Assembly: GCF_017307495.1 (NCBI RefSeq)
Contig: NZ_JAFKHE010000014.1
Location: 62,001 to 126,000 of the forward strand
Source of the DNA: Devosia sp.
Lineage (GTDB): Bacteria; Pseudomonadota; Alphaproteobacteria; Rhizobiales; Devosiaceae
DNA length: 64,000 bases
Direction of reading: 5' to 3'
Under the pieces are notes generated by a model. The model made no database searches and had not been told where the DNA came from. It saw nothing but the letters and a program-made list of their open reading frames with translations. The first letter of the stretch is position 1. Each line of letters begins with the position of its first letter. Below are positions 33,775-43,600 of this stretch, piece after piece. A program made the position numbers and the translations under genes.

Positions 33775-33930
33775 CGGCGCACTCCGTGATCGCTTGGTGC
33801 GCCGGACAATGCCAAAGCCGCGCCCTGCTCGCTAGCCCCGGCGACCAACTCTCCGCTGCTCGATTTGCTCTGCGTCAAGCGCGACCCGGAGGTTTGCCGC
33901 ATAATGGGCCACCCATCGCGAGGCTGTCCC

Positions 33931-34359
33931 ATGAGCCAAGACCCTGACCTCACCCCCGAACCTGCCGACGATCGGCGTACCGGGCGACGTGCCGAACGGG
34001 AGGCGCGGCGCGAAGCCCGCCGGTCCCGCTGGGGTGGCGCCCCCGTGGGCGCCATCGTGCTCATCCTGATCGGCGCTTTGCTGCTGGCCGAGAACTTCGG
34101 CCTCAAGCTGCCGGAGCGCTGGTGGGCGCTTTTCCTGCTGATCCCGGCGACCGGAGCGCTGGTGGCGGCGATCCGCCACTATCGCGACGACGGCAATACC
34201 GTCAGCGGCGAAGTGATCGGCTCGCTGGTCTCTGCCGCCATCTTCCTCGCGCTGGGGCTCGCCTTCTTCTTCGGCTTTGCCTGGGGCAACTTCTGGCCGG
34301 CGCTGCTGATCGCGATCGGGCTGGGCATCCTGGCGCGCGACTACTGGCCGAGGCGCTGA
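33931..34359 (+). CDS. Small membrane protein, LiaF/DUF5668-like
   Basis: Starting at ATG 33931 gives 142 residues (ATG 33904 is an alternative). A charged region rich in Arg/Glu ('RRAEREARREARRSRWG') precedes two or three hydrophobic helices with 'ILIGALLLAENFGL' and 'NFWPALLIAIGLGILARDYW', the pattern of LiaI/LiaF-like transmembrane regions. Such proteins take part in envelope-stress sensing in some bacteria; here that is only suggestive. Its stop is close to the convergent fumC stop. Confidence 0.75.
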   Translation: MSQDPDLTPEPADDRRTGRRAEREARREARRSRWGGAPVGAIVLILIGALLLAENFGLKLPERWWALFLLIPATGALVAAIRHYRDDGNTVSGEVIGSLVSAAIFLALGLAFFFGFAWGNFWPALLIAIGLGILARDYWPRR

Positions 34360-34390
34360 GCCGCACCAGCCGCCCTGACGGGGGCCCGGG

Positions 34391-35785
34391 TCAGACCTTG
34401 AGCGGGCCGACCATCTGCTCCGGCTTCACCTCGGCGTCGAATTCCTCGCCGGAGAGCAGCCCCAGTTCGATCGCCGACTCCTTGAGCGTCATGCGCTTCT
34501 TGTGCGCGTTCTTGGCGATCCTGGCGGCGTTGTCGTAGCCGATCTTGCGGTTGAGCGCCGTCACCAGCATCAGCGACTGGTCGACGAGCTGCTTGATCCG
34601 GTCCTTGTCGGGCTCGATGCCGACGGCGCAGTGATCGTTGAAGCTCTTGGAGGCGTCGGCGAGCAGGCGCACCGACTGCAGGAAGTTGTAGGCGATCACC
34701 GGCTTGAACACGTTGAGCTCGAAATTGCCCTGGCTGGCGGCAAAGCCGATGGCGGCGTCGTTGCCCATCACCTGCGTCACTACCATGGTCATGGCTTCCG
34801 ACTGGGTCGGGTTGACCTTGCCCGGCATGATCGAGGAGCCGGGCTCGTTCTCCGGGATGGTGATTTCCCCCAGGCCGGAGCGCGGCCCGGACGCGAGCCA
34901 GCGCACGTCATTGGCGATCTTCATCAGCGCCACCGCGAGCTGCTTCAGCGCCCCCGAAGAGCCGACGAACGCATCGTGCCCGGCCATCACCGCGAACTTG
35001 TTCGGCGCGGTAACGAACGGATAGCCGGTCAGCGTCGCGATCTCGGCGGCAACCGCCTCGGCGTATTTCGGATGGGCGTTGAGGCCGGTGCCGACGGCGG
35101 TGCCGCCCAGCGCCAGTTCGTAGAGCTGCGGCAGGGTGGCCCGGATAGCCTTCAGCGCCAGGTCGAGCTGCGCCACCCAGCCCGAGATTTCCTGGCCCAG
35201 CGTCAGCGGCGTCGCATCCTGCAGGTGCGTGCGGCCGATCTTGACGATGCCCATGAACTCCCTGGACTTGGCCTCGAGCGTGTTGCGCAGCAGCATGACC
35301 CGGTCGACCAGGTAGCCCTCGATCGCCTCGACCGCCGCAATGTGCATGGCGGTCGGATAGGTGTCGTTGGACGACTGGCTCATGTTGACGTGATCGTTGG
35401 GGTGGACGGGCTTCTTCGACCCCATCACCCCGCCGGCCATCTCGATGGCGCGGTTCGAGATCACCTCGTTGACGTTCATGTTCGACTGCGTGCCCGAGCC
35501 GGTCTGCCACACCACCAGCGGGAAGTGGTCGGCGAGCTTGCCGGCGATCACTTCGTCGGCCGCCCGGACGATCAGGTCGCGCGTCGCCTCGTCCATCAGC
35601 CCGAGCTTGTGGTTGGCGAGCGCGGCCGCCTTCTTGAGTATCCCGAAGGCATGGATGATCTCGGTCGGCATCTTCTCGCCGCCGATGTCGAAATTGGCCA
35701 GCGACCGGGCCGTCTGCGCCCCGTAGTACTTCTCGGACGGCACGTTGATCGTGCCCATGGAATCCGATTCGACGCGCGTACCCAT
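34391..35785 (-). CDS. fumC: Fumarate hydratase class II
   Basis: This 464-residue protein has '[13 protein letters not shown]' near residue 100, 'HPNDHVN', and the superfamily signature '[13 protein letters not shown]'. It is oxygen-stable, with no iron-sulfur cluster, and catalyses fumarate to malate in the citric acid cycle. Length and motifs are normal. It stands alone, with rpmF upstream in the same direction about 100 bases away. Confidence 0.97.
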   Translation of the reverse strand: MGTRVESDSMGTINVPSEKYYGAQTARSLANFDIGGEKMPTEIIHAFGILKKAAALANHKLGLMDEATRDLIVRAADEVIAGKLADHFPLVVWQTGSGTQSNMNVNEVISNRAIEMAGGVMGSKKPVHPNDHVNMSQSSNDTYPTAMHIAAVEAIEGYLVDRVMLLRNTLEAKSREFMGIVKIGRTHLQDATPLTLGQEISGWVAQLDLALKAIRATLPQLYELALGGTAVGTGLNAHPKYAEAVAAEIATLTGYPFVTAPNKFAVMAGHDAFVGSSGALKQLAVALMKIANDVRWLASGPRSGLGEITIPENEPGSSIMPGKVNPTQSEAMTMVVTQVMGNDAAIGFAASQGNFELNVFKPVIAYNFLQSVRLLADASKSFNDHCAVGIEPDKDRIKQLVDQSLMLVTALNRKIGYDNAARIAKNAHKKRMTLKESAIELGLLSGEEFDAEVKPEQMVGPLKV

Positions 35786-35889
35786 GCCGGTCTGCCTTTC
35801 AGAACAAATGGAAGCGGCCGGCGCCCTGGGAGGGAGCCGGCCGCTGGAAATCTAGTAACGCTTGCGCAAGGAAGCCCGGGCCCGAAGGC

Positions 35890-36072
35890 TTACGAGCTCT
35901 TGGGCTGCAGAATCTGCCGGCCGCGATACATGCCGGTCTTGAGGTCGACGTGGTGCGGACGGCGCAGTTCGCCCGAATCCTTGTCCTCGACATAGGCCGG
36001 GGCGGCGAGGCCATCGGCGGAGCGGCGGAAACCGCGCTTCATCGGCGAGGTCTTGCGCTTTGGCACTGCCAT
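35890..36072 (-). CDS. rpmF: 50S ribosomal protein L32
   Basis: This 60-residue basic protein begins '[17 protein letters not shown]' and contains '[27 protein letters not shown]' spread over residues 27-53, both diagnostic of alphaproteobacterial L32. It lacks the zinc cysteines of some L32 forms, which is normal in this group. It is part of the large ribosomal subunit. An AAGGAGT-like ribosome site precedes the start. Confidence 0.97.
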   Translation of the reverse strand: MAVPKRKTSPMKRGFRRSADGLAAPAYVEDKDSGELRRPHHVDLKTGMYRGRQILQPKSS

Positions 36073-36204
36073 GGTCGTTACTCCTGGTTCAATAGCGTGT
36101 CGCCGAAGGCGTTCCGGCGTCTAACAGACAGGGTCTGTCGGGAATTGGGGGCGTCTATAGAGCACAATGACGCCTGTGTGAAGGGGCCAAATCGCTGAAT
36201 CAGC

Positions 36205-36325
36205 GCGTAGGCTCCCCCACCCTTGATCCCTCCCCACAGGGCGGAGTGAGTCGTTGAACTCAGGCATCTCGGCTACCACCTCCCCCGCCCTTGTGGGAAG
36301 CGACCGAGGGTGGGGGTGGCCCGCG
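36205..36325. repeat. Palindromic repeat block between rpmF and ispA
   Basis: CTCCCCCACCCTT-like sequence near 36211 is mirrored by AGGGTGGGGG near 36308, with smaller inverted pieces between. It fills much of the 300-base gap between rpmF and ispA. I see no gene or promoter box of good quality there otherwise. Confidence 0.55.
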
Positions 36326-36373
36326 CACGACCGTTTGGGTAGAAACGCGACACCGCGCCCTGGACTCTGCCTC

Positions 36374-37279
36374 GTGACCTACTCCTTCTCCCAAGACCTC
36401 GCCAGCAATGCCGCCGACATCGAGCGGGCGCTCGACGCGCTGCTGACCGGCCCTGCCCTCGCCGGGCCCGGGGTGCCGGCCGAGCGGCTGGTGGCCGCCA
36501 TGCGCCACGGCAGCCTCAACGGCGGCAAGCGCCTGCGCCCCCTGCTGGTCCGCCAGGCCGCCGGAGTGTTCGGGGTCCCCGCCGCCGCGGCTGTCACCGC
36601 CGGCCTCGCGGTCGAGCTGGTGCACTGCTACTCGCTCGTCCACGACGACCTGCCGGCCATGGACGACGACGACCTGCGCCGCGGCCAGCCCACCGTGCAC
36701 AAGGCCTATGACGATGCGACCGCCATTCTCGCCGGCGATGCGCTGCTGACCCATGCCTTCGCCGTACTGGCTTCGGAGGCCGCGCATCCCGATCCGGCCA
36801 TCCGCATCCGCCTGGTCGGCGAACTCGCAGCCGGGGCCGGCGCGGGCGGCATGGCCGGCGGCCAGATGCGCGACATCGAGGGCGAGGCGGGCTTCCTGAC
36901 CGAGCGCGCCATTGCCGAGCTGCAGGCGATGAAGACCGGTGCGCTGATCCGCGCCGCCGTGCGCATGGGCGCCATCCTCGGCGGCGCCTCGGCCGAGCAG
37001 CTGGCGCTGCTCACCAGCTATGCCGAAGCCGCCGGCCGCGCCTTCCAGCTCGCCGACGACATCCTCGATGTGACCGCCACCCCGGCCACGCTCGGCAAGG
37101 CCACCGGCAAGGACGCCCATGCCGGCAAGCAGACCATCGTCTCCCGTATCGGCGTCGCGGCCGCCCGGCGCGAACTGGCCGAAATGATCCACGACGCCCT
37201 TTCGGCCCTGCTGCCGTTCGACCAGCGCGCCGACGGCCTGCGCGAGACCGCCAGGTTCTTCGCCGAACGCCAACACTGA
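36374..37279 (+). CDS. ispA: Farnesyl diphosphate synthase
   Basis: I choose GTG 36374, which begins the normal N-terminus; the product is 301 residues. The first aspartate-rich motif is 'DDLPAMDDDD', the second 'QLADDILD', and 'GGKRLRPLL' binds isopentenyl diphosphate. It builds C15 farnesyl diphosphate for quinones, undecaprenol and hopanoids. ispG, of the same isoprenoid supply route, lies 1.6 kb away on the other strand. A YbaK gene follows 27 bases downstream. Confidence 0.95.
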   Translation: MTYSFSQDLASNAADIERALDALLTGPALAGPGVPAERLVAAMRHGSLNGGKRLRPLLVRQAAGVFGVPAAAAVTAGLAVELVHCYSLVHDDLPAMDDDDLRRGQPTVHKAYDDATAILAGDALLTHAFAVLASEAAHPDPAIRIRLVGELAAGAGAGGMAGGQMRDIEGEAGFLTERAIAELQAMKTGALIRAAVRMGAILGGASAEQLALLTSYAEAAGRAFQLADDILDVTATPATLGKATGKDAHAGKQTIVSRIGVAAARRELAEMIHDALSALLPFDQRADGLRETARFFAERQH

Positions 37280-37306
37280 CCACCGCATGCTTATCGGAGT
37301 TGCCCC

Positions 37307-37780
37307 ATGTCGCTTGCGAGCGTGAAGGCCGACCTGGCCGCCCGCGCCCCCGATCTCGAGGTCCTCGTCACCGGGGACTCGACCGCCACCGTCGATCTCG
37401 CCGCCGCCGTGCACGGCGTCGCCCCCGGCCAGATCGCCAAGACCCTCGCCATCCGCGTCGGCGACAGCGAATTCCTGCTGGTGACGCGCGGCGACGCCCG
37501 CCTCTCCAACCAGAAGGCCAAGCAGGCCTTCGGCGGCCGCCCGCGCATGCTCGGCGCCGAGGACGTGCTGCGCCTGACCAGCCACCAGGTCGGCGGCGTC
37601 TGCCCCTTCGGCCTGCCGGCGCCGCTGACCATCTATTGTGACGAGTCGCTGAAGATCTACGACGTGGTCATCCCGGCCGGCGGCTCGACCCACGCCTCGG
37701 TGCGCCTGCCGCTGGCGCGGCTGGTGGAACTCTGCGGCGGCAAGTGGGCCGATGCCTGCGACGTGCCTACGGCTGCCTGA
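37307..37780 (+). CDS. YbaK/EbsC-family aminoacyl-tRNA deacylase
   Basis: This 157-residue protein has the single YbaK fold with 'AKTLAIRVGDSEFLLVTRGDARLSNQKAK', where the lysine is the usual catalytic one, and 'GGVCPFGLP'. Proteins of this family remove wrongly attached amino acids from tRNA, mainly Cys or Ala from tRNA-Pro. It is likely co-transcribed with ispA. Its 3' end overlaps a small gene on the other strand by 14 bases. Confidence 0.9.
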   Translation: MSLASVKADLAARAPDLEVLVTGDSTATVDLAAAVHGVAPGQIAKTLAIRVGDSEFLLVTRGDARLSNQKAKQAFGGRPRMLGAEDVLRLTSHQVGGVCPFGLPAPLTIYCDESLKIYDVVIPAGGSTHASVRLPLARLVELCGGKWADACDVPTAA

Positions 37781-37889
37781 GATTGCCCGTCAGCCACATT
37801 ACGACCAGCAGCGCGGCAAGTACGCCGAGCCAGAGCCAGCGGCGACGCGCAGCCTCGCCCGTGAACAGGAAGTCCTTGAGGCGGCTCAT
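37767..37889 (-). CDS. 40-residue single-pass membrane protein coupled to ispG
   Basis: ATG 37889 overlaps the ispG stop as ATGA, the classic coupled arrangement, and the frame ends with TAG at 37767. The protein has a charged N-terminus ('[16 protein letters not shown]') and one hydrophobic helix ('[18 protein letters not shown]'), so the start would face the cytoplasm by the positive-inside rule. I recognise no family. The start-stop overlap and clear membrane design support a real gene missed by usual length limits. Confidence 0.6.
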   Translation of the reverse strand: MSRLKDFLFTGEAARRRWLWLGVLAALLVVMWLTGNLRQP

Positions 37890-39124
37890 TCGGCCGCCGT
37901 CTTTTCGACGGCCCCGAAGCGCTTCTCGATATAGTCGGCGACCATCGCCTTGAACTGCTCGGCGACATCGGCGCCCCGCAGGGTCGCGACTTTCCGGCCC
38001 TCGATGAACACCGGCGCGGCCGGCGTTTCACCCGTGCCGGGGAGCGAGATGCCGATGTCGGCCTGCTTGCTCTCGCCCGGGCCATTGACGATGCAGCCCA
38101 TCACCGCGACCGACAGGCTTTCGACGCCGGGATAGCGTTCCTTCCACTCCGGCATGGAGCTGGTCAGGTGATCCTGGATTTCCTTGGCCAACACCTGGAA
38201 GGTCTGGCTGGTGGTGCGGCCGCAGCCCGGGCAGGCCGCGACGACGGGCAGGAACTGCCGGAAGCCCATGGTCTGCAGCAGCTCCTGCGCCACGCGGACT
38301 TCCTGCGTGCGATCGCCGCCCGGCTCCGGCGTGAGCGAGACGCGGATGGTGTCGCCGATCCCCTGCTGCAGCAGGATGCCCATGGCGGCCGACGAAGCGA
38401 CGATGCCCTTCGAGCCCATGCCCGCCTCGGTGAGCCCGAGATGCAGCGCATAGTCGCAGCGCGCCGCGAGATCCTGGTACACCGCGATCAGGTGCTGGAC
38501 GTCCGAGACCTTGGTCGAGAGGATGATCCTGTCGCGACCCAGCCCGAGCTCCTCGGCGCGTTCGGCCGAGAGCAGCGCCGACTGGATGATCGCCTCGCGC
38601 TGCACCGCTGCGGCGGATACGGGCGTGGCGGAGGCCGAGTTCTCGTCCATCAGCCGGGTCAGCAGTTCTTCGTCGAGCGAGCCCCAGTTGACCCCGATGC
38701 GGACCGGCTTGTCGTAGCGCATCGCCAGTTCGATCAGCGTCGCGAACTGCGTGTCGCGCTTCTGCTTGAAGCCGACATTGCCCGGATTGATCCGGTACTT
38801 CGCCAGCGCCTCGGCGGCGGCCGGATGGTCGGTGAGGAGCTTGTGGCCGATATAGTGGAAGTCGCCGACGATCGGCACGTTGATGCCGCGCTGGGCCAGC
38901 CGGTCGCGGATATGCGGCACCGCCGCCGCGCTCTCGTCGCGATCGACGGTGATGCGGACGATCTCCGAACCGGCGCGCCACAGCTGCGCCACCTGGCGCA
39001 CGGTCGCCTCGATGTCGGCCGTATCGGTATTGGTCATCGACTGTACGACGATCGGCGCGCCGCCGCCCACCATCACGCCACCGACATTGACGCCGACCGA
39101 CTGCCGGCGGGGAGAAATGCTCAT
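37886..39124 (-). CDS. ispG: 4-hydroxy-3-methylbut-2-en-1-yl diphosphate synthase
   Basis: ATG 39124 follows AGAGG; the product is 412 residues. It starts with '[27 protein letters not shown]' type sequence (residues 8-34), has 'RINPGN', and ends with iron-sulfur cysteines in 'CPGCGRTT' and 'GCIVNGPGE'. The enzyme makes HMBPP in the MEP pathway of isoprenoid synthesis. A 40-codon membrane gene overlaps its stop. The neighbouring YkvA gene is divergent. Confidence 0.97.
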   Translation of the reverse strand: MSISPRRQSVGVNVGGVMVGGGAPIVVQSMTNTDTADIEATVRQVAQLWRAGSEIVRITVDRDESAAAVPHIRDRLAQRGINVPIVGDFHYIGHKLLTDHPAAAEALAKYRINPGNVGFKQKRDTQFATLIELAMRYDKPVRIGVNWGSLDEELLTRLMDENSASATPVSAAAVQREAIIQSALLSAERAEELGLGRDRIILSTKVSDVQHLIAVYQDLAARCDYALHLGLTEAGMGSKGIVASSAAMGILLQQGIGDTIRVSLTPEPGGDRTQEVRVAQELLQTMGFRQFLPVVAACPGCGRTTSQTFQVLAKEIQDHLTSSMPEWKERYPGVESLSVAVMGCIVNGPGESKQADIGISLPGTGETPAAPVFIEGRKVATLRGADVAEQFKAMVADYIEKRFGAVEKTAAE

Positions 39125-39229
39125 CGAAAGACCTCTTGCCGCCAACGCAGATAGGCCTTTGACCGTGGCGGCGCAATGTTACGATTGCGTGACCTTGAAC
39201 CCCGCGCCAACGAAGACCATGTCTGGTCC

Positions 39230-39538
39230 ATGACCAGGTTCAATCTCCTCGCCCGCTTCCTCACCTTCCGCAAGGAACTCGTAACGCTGTGGCGCGCCTT
39301 CCTGGCGCCCGAGACCCCGGTGCACCTCAAGGCGCTGATGCTGCTGGTGCCGGCCTACCTGCTGAGCCCGATCGACCTGATCCCCGACGTCGTCCCGCTG
39401 CTCGGCTGGGTCGACGACTTCGTCATCGTGCCGCTGCTGGTCGGCTGGATCGTCAAGATGCTGCCGCAGCAGGCGCCGGTCTACCAGCGCAGCGCTGACG
39501 GCGAAAAGGTGATCGACGGGACGTACCGGCGGCGTTAA
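39230..39538 (+). CDS. YkvA/DUF1232 family protein
   Basis: From ATG 39230 the product is 102 residues. The DUF1232 core 'HLKALMLLVPAYLLSPIDLIPDVVPLLGWVDD' lies at about residues 37-68, with the hallmark 'SPIDLIPD'. This membrane-associated family is common but has no firm function. It is divergent from ispG. Its TAA stop is in the same frame as the SnoaL-like gene that follows 10 bases later. Confidence 0.9.
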   Translation: MTRFNLLARFLTFRKELVTLWRAFLAPETPVHLKALMLLVPAYLLSPIDLIPDVVPLLGWVDDFVIVPLLVGWIVKMLPQQAPVYQRSADGEKVIDGTYRRR

Positions 39539-39547
39539 GCCGTTGTC

Positions 39548-39928
39548 GTGCGCTTCAACAAGCGTGTTATCGAGGCGGGCGACGACGCGGCGTTCCGCGA
39601 GCTCATGGCACCGGGTTTCACAAACCACTCAGCCCCGCCGGGAATGTCCAGTGGCGCCGATGGCATGTGGCACACCTTCAGCCAGGTCCTCCGTCCGGCG
39701 TTTCCCGATCTGGTGGTCGATATCGAGGACCAATTGGCCGAGGGTGACAGGGTGGTGACGCGCAAAACCATCCGCGGCACCCATCTGGGCCCCCTGATGG
39801 GCATTCCGGCCACGGGCAAGCCGGTCGCTATCAGTGTGATAGACATCGTTCGCCTCGAGGACGGCCGCTACGCCGAGCACTGGGGGGGCAACACGCTGGC
39901 CGCCGTTCGGGCACAGTTGCTCGGCTGA
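39548..39928 (+). CDS. SnoaL-like ester cyclase-type protein, possibly shortened at the N-terminus
   Basis: GTG 39548 starts 126 residues with 'FRELMAPGFTNHSAPPGM', 'VDIEDQLAEGDRVVTRKTIRGTH' and 'IVRLEDGRYAEHWGG', all typical of the SnoaL-like cone fold. Family members usually have about ten more residues before this start. Here the only upstream codons lead in frame to the YkvA TAA, with no other start and no ribosome site. So it may be expressed poorly, by read-on from YkvA, or be N-terminally trimmed. The substrate is unknown. Confidence 0.75.
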   Translation: MRFNKRVIEAGDDAAFRELMAPGFTNHSAPPGMSSGADGMWHTFSQVLRPAFPDLVVDIEDQLAEGDRVVTRKTIRGTHLGPLMGIPATGKPVAISVIDIVRLEDGRYAEHWGGNTLAAVRAQLLG

Positions 39929-40187
39929 CAGTTGCGCGGCTGACTGCCAGGGCGCGCGTGAATTTGACAACGGGTGGGATATGGCCATGATGCCGACCAT
40001 GCACACCACCGTGATCCAGCGTCAGAAGGAAAGCCGCCTCAGCAAGGCAGGCTAGCTGCCTGGTGTCGCTAACTGCCCGCGGGGCAAGAGCGGCACCGGG
40101 ACTCTCACGAACTCCCCCGATCCTTTCCGACTGCGAGAACCGTGCCAGGCGCGGCCATGCCCGCATGTCGGCCGTGAGGTGCTATCC

Positions 40188-40424
40188 ATGACTTTCAAGT
40201 ACTCCGCCACCTTCCCGATTTCCGGCGGCAACAAGCTGCGCCGGTTCGCTGAGTGGGCGAAGATCCACCTGCCGGGACTCGGCTACGTCCTGCCGCCGCA
40301 GACCCCGATCAAGACCGAGACCATGACCATCCGGCTGCGCTCGGTGGCCGACCGCGCCCTGGTGCTGCAGACCCTGGCCCGCGTTCCCCTGCCCCAAAGC
40401 GAGGGTGTAGTGGTGCCCGAATGA
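40188..40424 (+). CDS. Small hypothetical protein
   Basis: ATG 40188 gives 78 residues: 'TFKYSATFPISGGNKLRRFAEWAK' then 'PPQTPIKTETMTIRLRSVADRALVLQTLARVPLPQ'. It looks like a compact alpha/beta domain with no known motif. Its TGA overlaps the next start as ATGA, so it forms a two-gene unit with a zinc-ribbon microprotein. A coupled small gene beside it makes it more likely real. The function is unknown. Confidence 0.5.
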   Translation: MTFKYSATFPISGGNKLRRFAEWAKIHLPGLGYVLPPQTPIKTETMTIRLRSVADRALVLQTLARVPLPQSEGVVVPE

Positions 40425-40549
40425 ATGATGACGTGAAGATATTGCGCTACTGCCGCTCCTGCAGGGGCACCCGTCCACGGGCCGCCCGGCGCTGCCCATG
40501 GTGCTACGCGAGCTACGACGCGCCGCCGGCCCCGCCGGAGCATCTCTAG
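40421..40549 (+). CDS. 42-residue zinc-ribbon microprotein
   Basis: The ATG overlaps the preceding stop (ATGA). The product has two CxxC pairs, 'CRSC' near residue 12 and 'CPWC' near residue 26, 11 residues apart, which could bind one zinc ion, followed by an acidic/proline tail. It is too small for most gene finders. Its partner is the 78-residue gene before it; the two could form a small complex. The zinc ribbon is seen; its role is unknown. Confidence 0.55.
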   Translation: MNDDVKILRYCRSCRGTRPRAARRCPWCYASYDAPPAPPEHL

Positions 40550-40610
40550 GCGCCCCTCGAGCGGATGGCAGATGCCTGGTACGGCCCTTTCGCCGGCGGC
40601 TGAAAAAGAC

Positions 40611-40634
40611 AAGGCCCGGATCGCTCCGGGCCTT
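40611..40634 (-). terminator. Rho-independent terminator of pyc
   Basis: AAGGCCCGGA (40611-40620) pairs perfectly with TCCGGGCCTT (40625-40634) over four bases. Read on the minus strand it is followed by a short T run (complement of AAAAA at 40604). It lies just after the pyc stop. Confidence 0.85.
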
Positions 40635-40659
40635 ACTTGCAGATCAGATCCGGCAGCGG

Positions 40660-43600
40660 CTACTCGAACCGCACCAGCAGGTCCTTGGCGTCGATCTGGT
40701 CGCCGGGCTTGACCGTGACCTCGGCGACGACGCCGTCGGCTTCGGCGTGGATGGCGGTTTCCATCTTCATCGCTTCGATCGACAGCAGCACGTCGCCGGC
40801 GAACACCCTGTCGCCGACCTTGACGCCGAGCCCCGAGATCACCCCCGGCATCGGCGCGCCGATCTGCCTGGCATCGCCGAGCGCCGCCTTGGCGCGCACC
40901 TTGACCTCGCCGACCTTCAGCCGGTCCGGCACGGTGATGGTGCGCGGCTGGCCGTTGAGATCGAAGAAGACCCGGACCTCGCCCTTCTCGTTGGTCTCGG
41001 TGCGGCCCTGGTAGGTGAGCACCAGCGTCTTGCCCTTCTCGAGGTCGAGGAACACTTCCTCGCCCTCCCTGAGGCCGTAGAAATAGACCGGCGTCGGCAG
41101 CACCTCGGTGGGGCCGTACTTGTCCTGCGTCTTGACGAAGTCGGTGAACACCTTGGGATACATCAGGTAGGAGGCGAGGCGCTTGTCGTCGATGGCCTCG
41201 CCGGCCTCCTTGGCGATCTTCTTGCGCTCGGCCTCGAGGTCGACGTCCTTGAGGTAGGAACCGGGGCGCGCGGTGAGCGGCGTGCGGCCCTTCAGCACCT
41301 TCTTCTGCAGCGCCGTCGGGAAGCCGCCCGGCGGCTGGCCGAGATCGCCGGCAAAAAACCCGACCACCGAATCCGGGAACGCGACGTCACGGCTCGGGTC
41401 CTCGACCTCGGCGCGGGTGAGCCCCGCCGACACCATGGCCAGCGCCATGTCGCCGACCACCTTGGAGGACGGCGTCACCTTCACGATGTCGCCGAACATC
41501 TTGTTCACGTCGGCATAGGTCTGCGCCACCTCGTGCCAGCGCGACTCGAGCCCGAGCGAACGCGCCTGCTCCTTGAGGTTGGTGAACTGCCCGCCGGGCA
41601 TTTCGTGCAGGTAGACTTCCGAGGCGCCGCCCTTGAGGTCGCTCTCGAAGGCGCGGTACTGGGTACGCACCGCCTCCCAGTAGAACGAGATCTCGCGGAT
41701 CACCTTGCCGTCGAGGTGCGGGTCACGCGGACCATCCTTGAGCGCCGCGACCAGCGAGCCGAGCGTCGGCTGCGACGTCGTACCCGACAGCGCGTCCATC
41801 GCCGCATCCACCGCGTCGACGCCGGCTTCGACCGCCGCCATGATCGTCGCCGAGGCGGCGCCCGACGTGTCGTGCGTATGCAGGTGGATCGGCAGGCCGA
41901 TTTCCTGCTTCAGCGTCTCGATCAGCTTCTTGGCGGCAGCCGGCTTCAGCAGGCCCGCCATGTCCTTGAGGCCGAGGACATGCGCGCCGGCCGCCTCGAG
42001 CTCCCTGGCGAGACCGACATAGTACTTGAGGTCGTACTTGGAGCGGTCCGGGTCGAGCAGGTCGCCGGTATAGCAGATGGCGCCCTCGGCGACCTTGTCG
42101 GCCTCCGCCACCGCGTCGATCGAGACGCGCATGTTCTCGACCCAGTTCAGGCAGTCGAAGATGCGGAACACGTCGACGCCGCCCTTGGCCGCCTCGCGCA
42201 CGAAGAACTTCACCACGTTGTCGGCATAGTTGGTGTAGCCGACGCCGTTGCTGCCGCGCAGCAGCATCTGCGTCAGGATGTTCGGCGCGCCTTCGCGGAC
42301 GGCGGCAAGGCGCTCCCACGGATCCTCGTTGAGGAAGCGCATGGCCACGTCGAACGTGGCCCCGCCCCAGCATTCGAGCGAGAACAGGGTCGGCAAGCCG
42401 CGGCTGTAGGCCTGCGCGATGCGGGTGATGTCGAACGAGCGCATGCGCGTCGCCAGCAGCGACTGGTGCGCATCGCGCATCGTCGTGTCGGTGAACAGCA
42501 CCTGCTGCTGCGCCTTCATCCAGCGCGCGAGGCCCTTGGGCCCATCGCGATCCAGCACCTGCCTCGACCCCTCGATGACGATCAGCGGCGGATACTCGGG
42601 CACCACCGGCTCGATCGCGTCGGCCGGCGGGCGCGGCCGGTCGCGCACTTCCGGATGGCCGTTGACGGTGACGTCGGCAATGTAGGTGAGGAGCTTGGTC
42701 GCCCGGTCCTGGCGCTGCCTGAAGTCGAACAGCGCCGGCGTCGTGTCGATGAAGCGCGTGGTGTAGCGGTTCTCGATGAAATCGGGGTGCGTGATGATGT
42801 TTTCGAGGAAGGCGAGGTTGGTCGCGACACCGCGGATGCGGAACTCGCGCAGCGCCCGGTGCATGCGCGCGATCGCCTCCGGTGCCGTGGGGGCCCAGCA
42901 GGTGATCTTTTCGAGCAGCGGATCGTAGAAGCGGGTGACGATGGCGCCCGCATAGGCGGTACCACCGTCCAGCCGCACGCCAAAACCGGTCGCCTCGCGA
43001 TAGGCGGTGATGCGGCCGTAGTCGGGGATGAAGTTCTGCTCCGGATCTTCCGTGGTCACGCGGCACTGGATGGCGTTGCCGTTGAGCCGGATATCCTGCT
43101 GCAGCGGCACGCCCGATTCCGGCGTGCCGATCACCGCGCCCTCGAGCAGCTTGATCTGCGCCTTCACGATGTCGATGCCGGTGACCACTTCCGTCACGGT
43201 GTGCTCGACCTGGATGCGCGGGTTCACTTCGATGAAGTAGAACTTGTCCGTATCGGCATCGAGCAGGAACTCCACCGTGCCGGCGCCACGGTAGTTGGCC
43301 GCCTTGCCCAGACGGATCGCCGCTCCGGTCAGGTCGTCGCGCACCTGCTGGCTGAGGTACGGCGCCGGGGCGCGCTCGACCACCTTCTGGTTGCGGCGCT
43401 GCACCGAGCAGTCGCGCTCGAACAGGTGGACGAGATTGCCGTGGTCGTCGCCGACCAGCTGCACCTCGACGTGCCGGGCGCGCTCGATCAGCTTTTCGAG
43501 GTACATCTCGTCCTTGCCGAACGCGGCCTTGGCCTCGCGCTTGCCCTCGGACACTTCGTGGACCAGCGACTTCTCGTCCATGATCCGGCGCATGCCGCGG

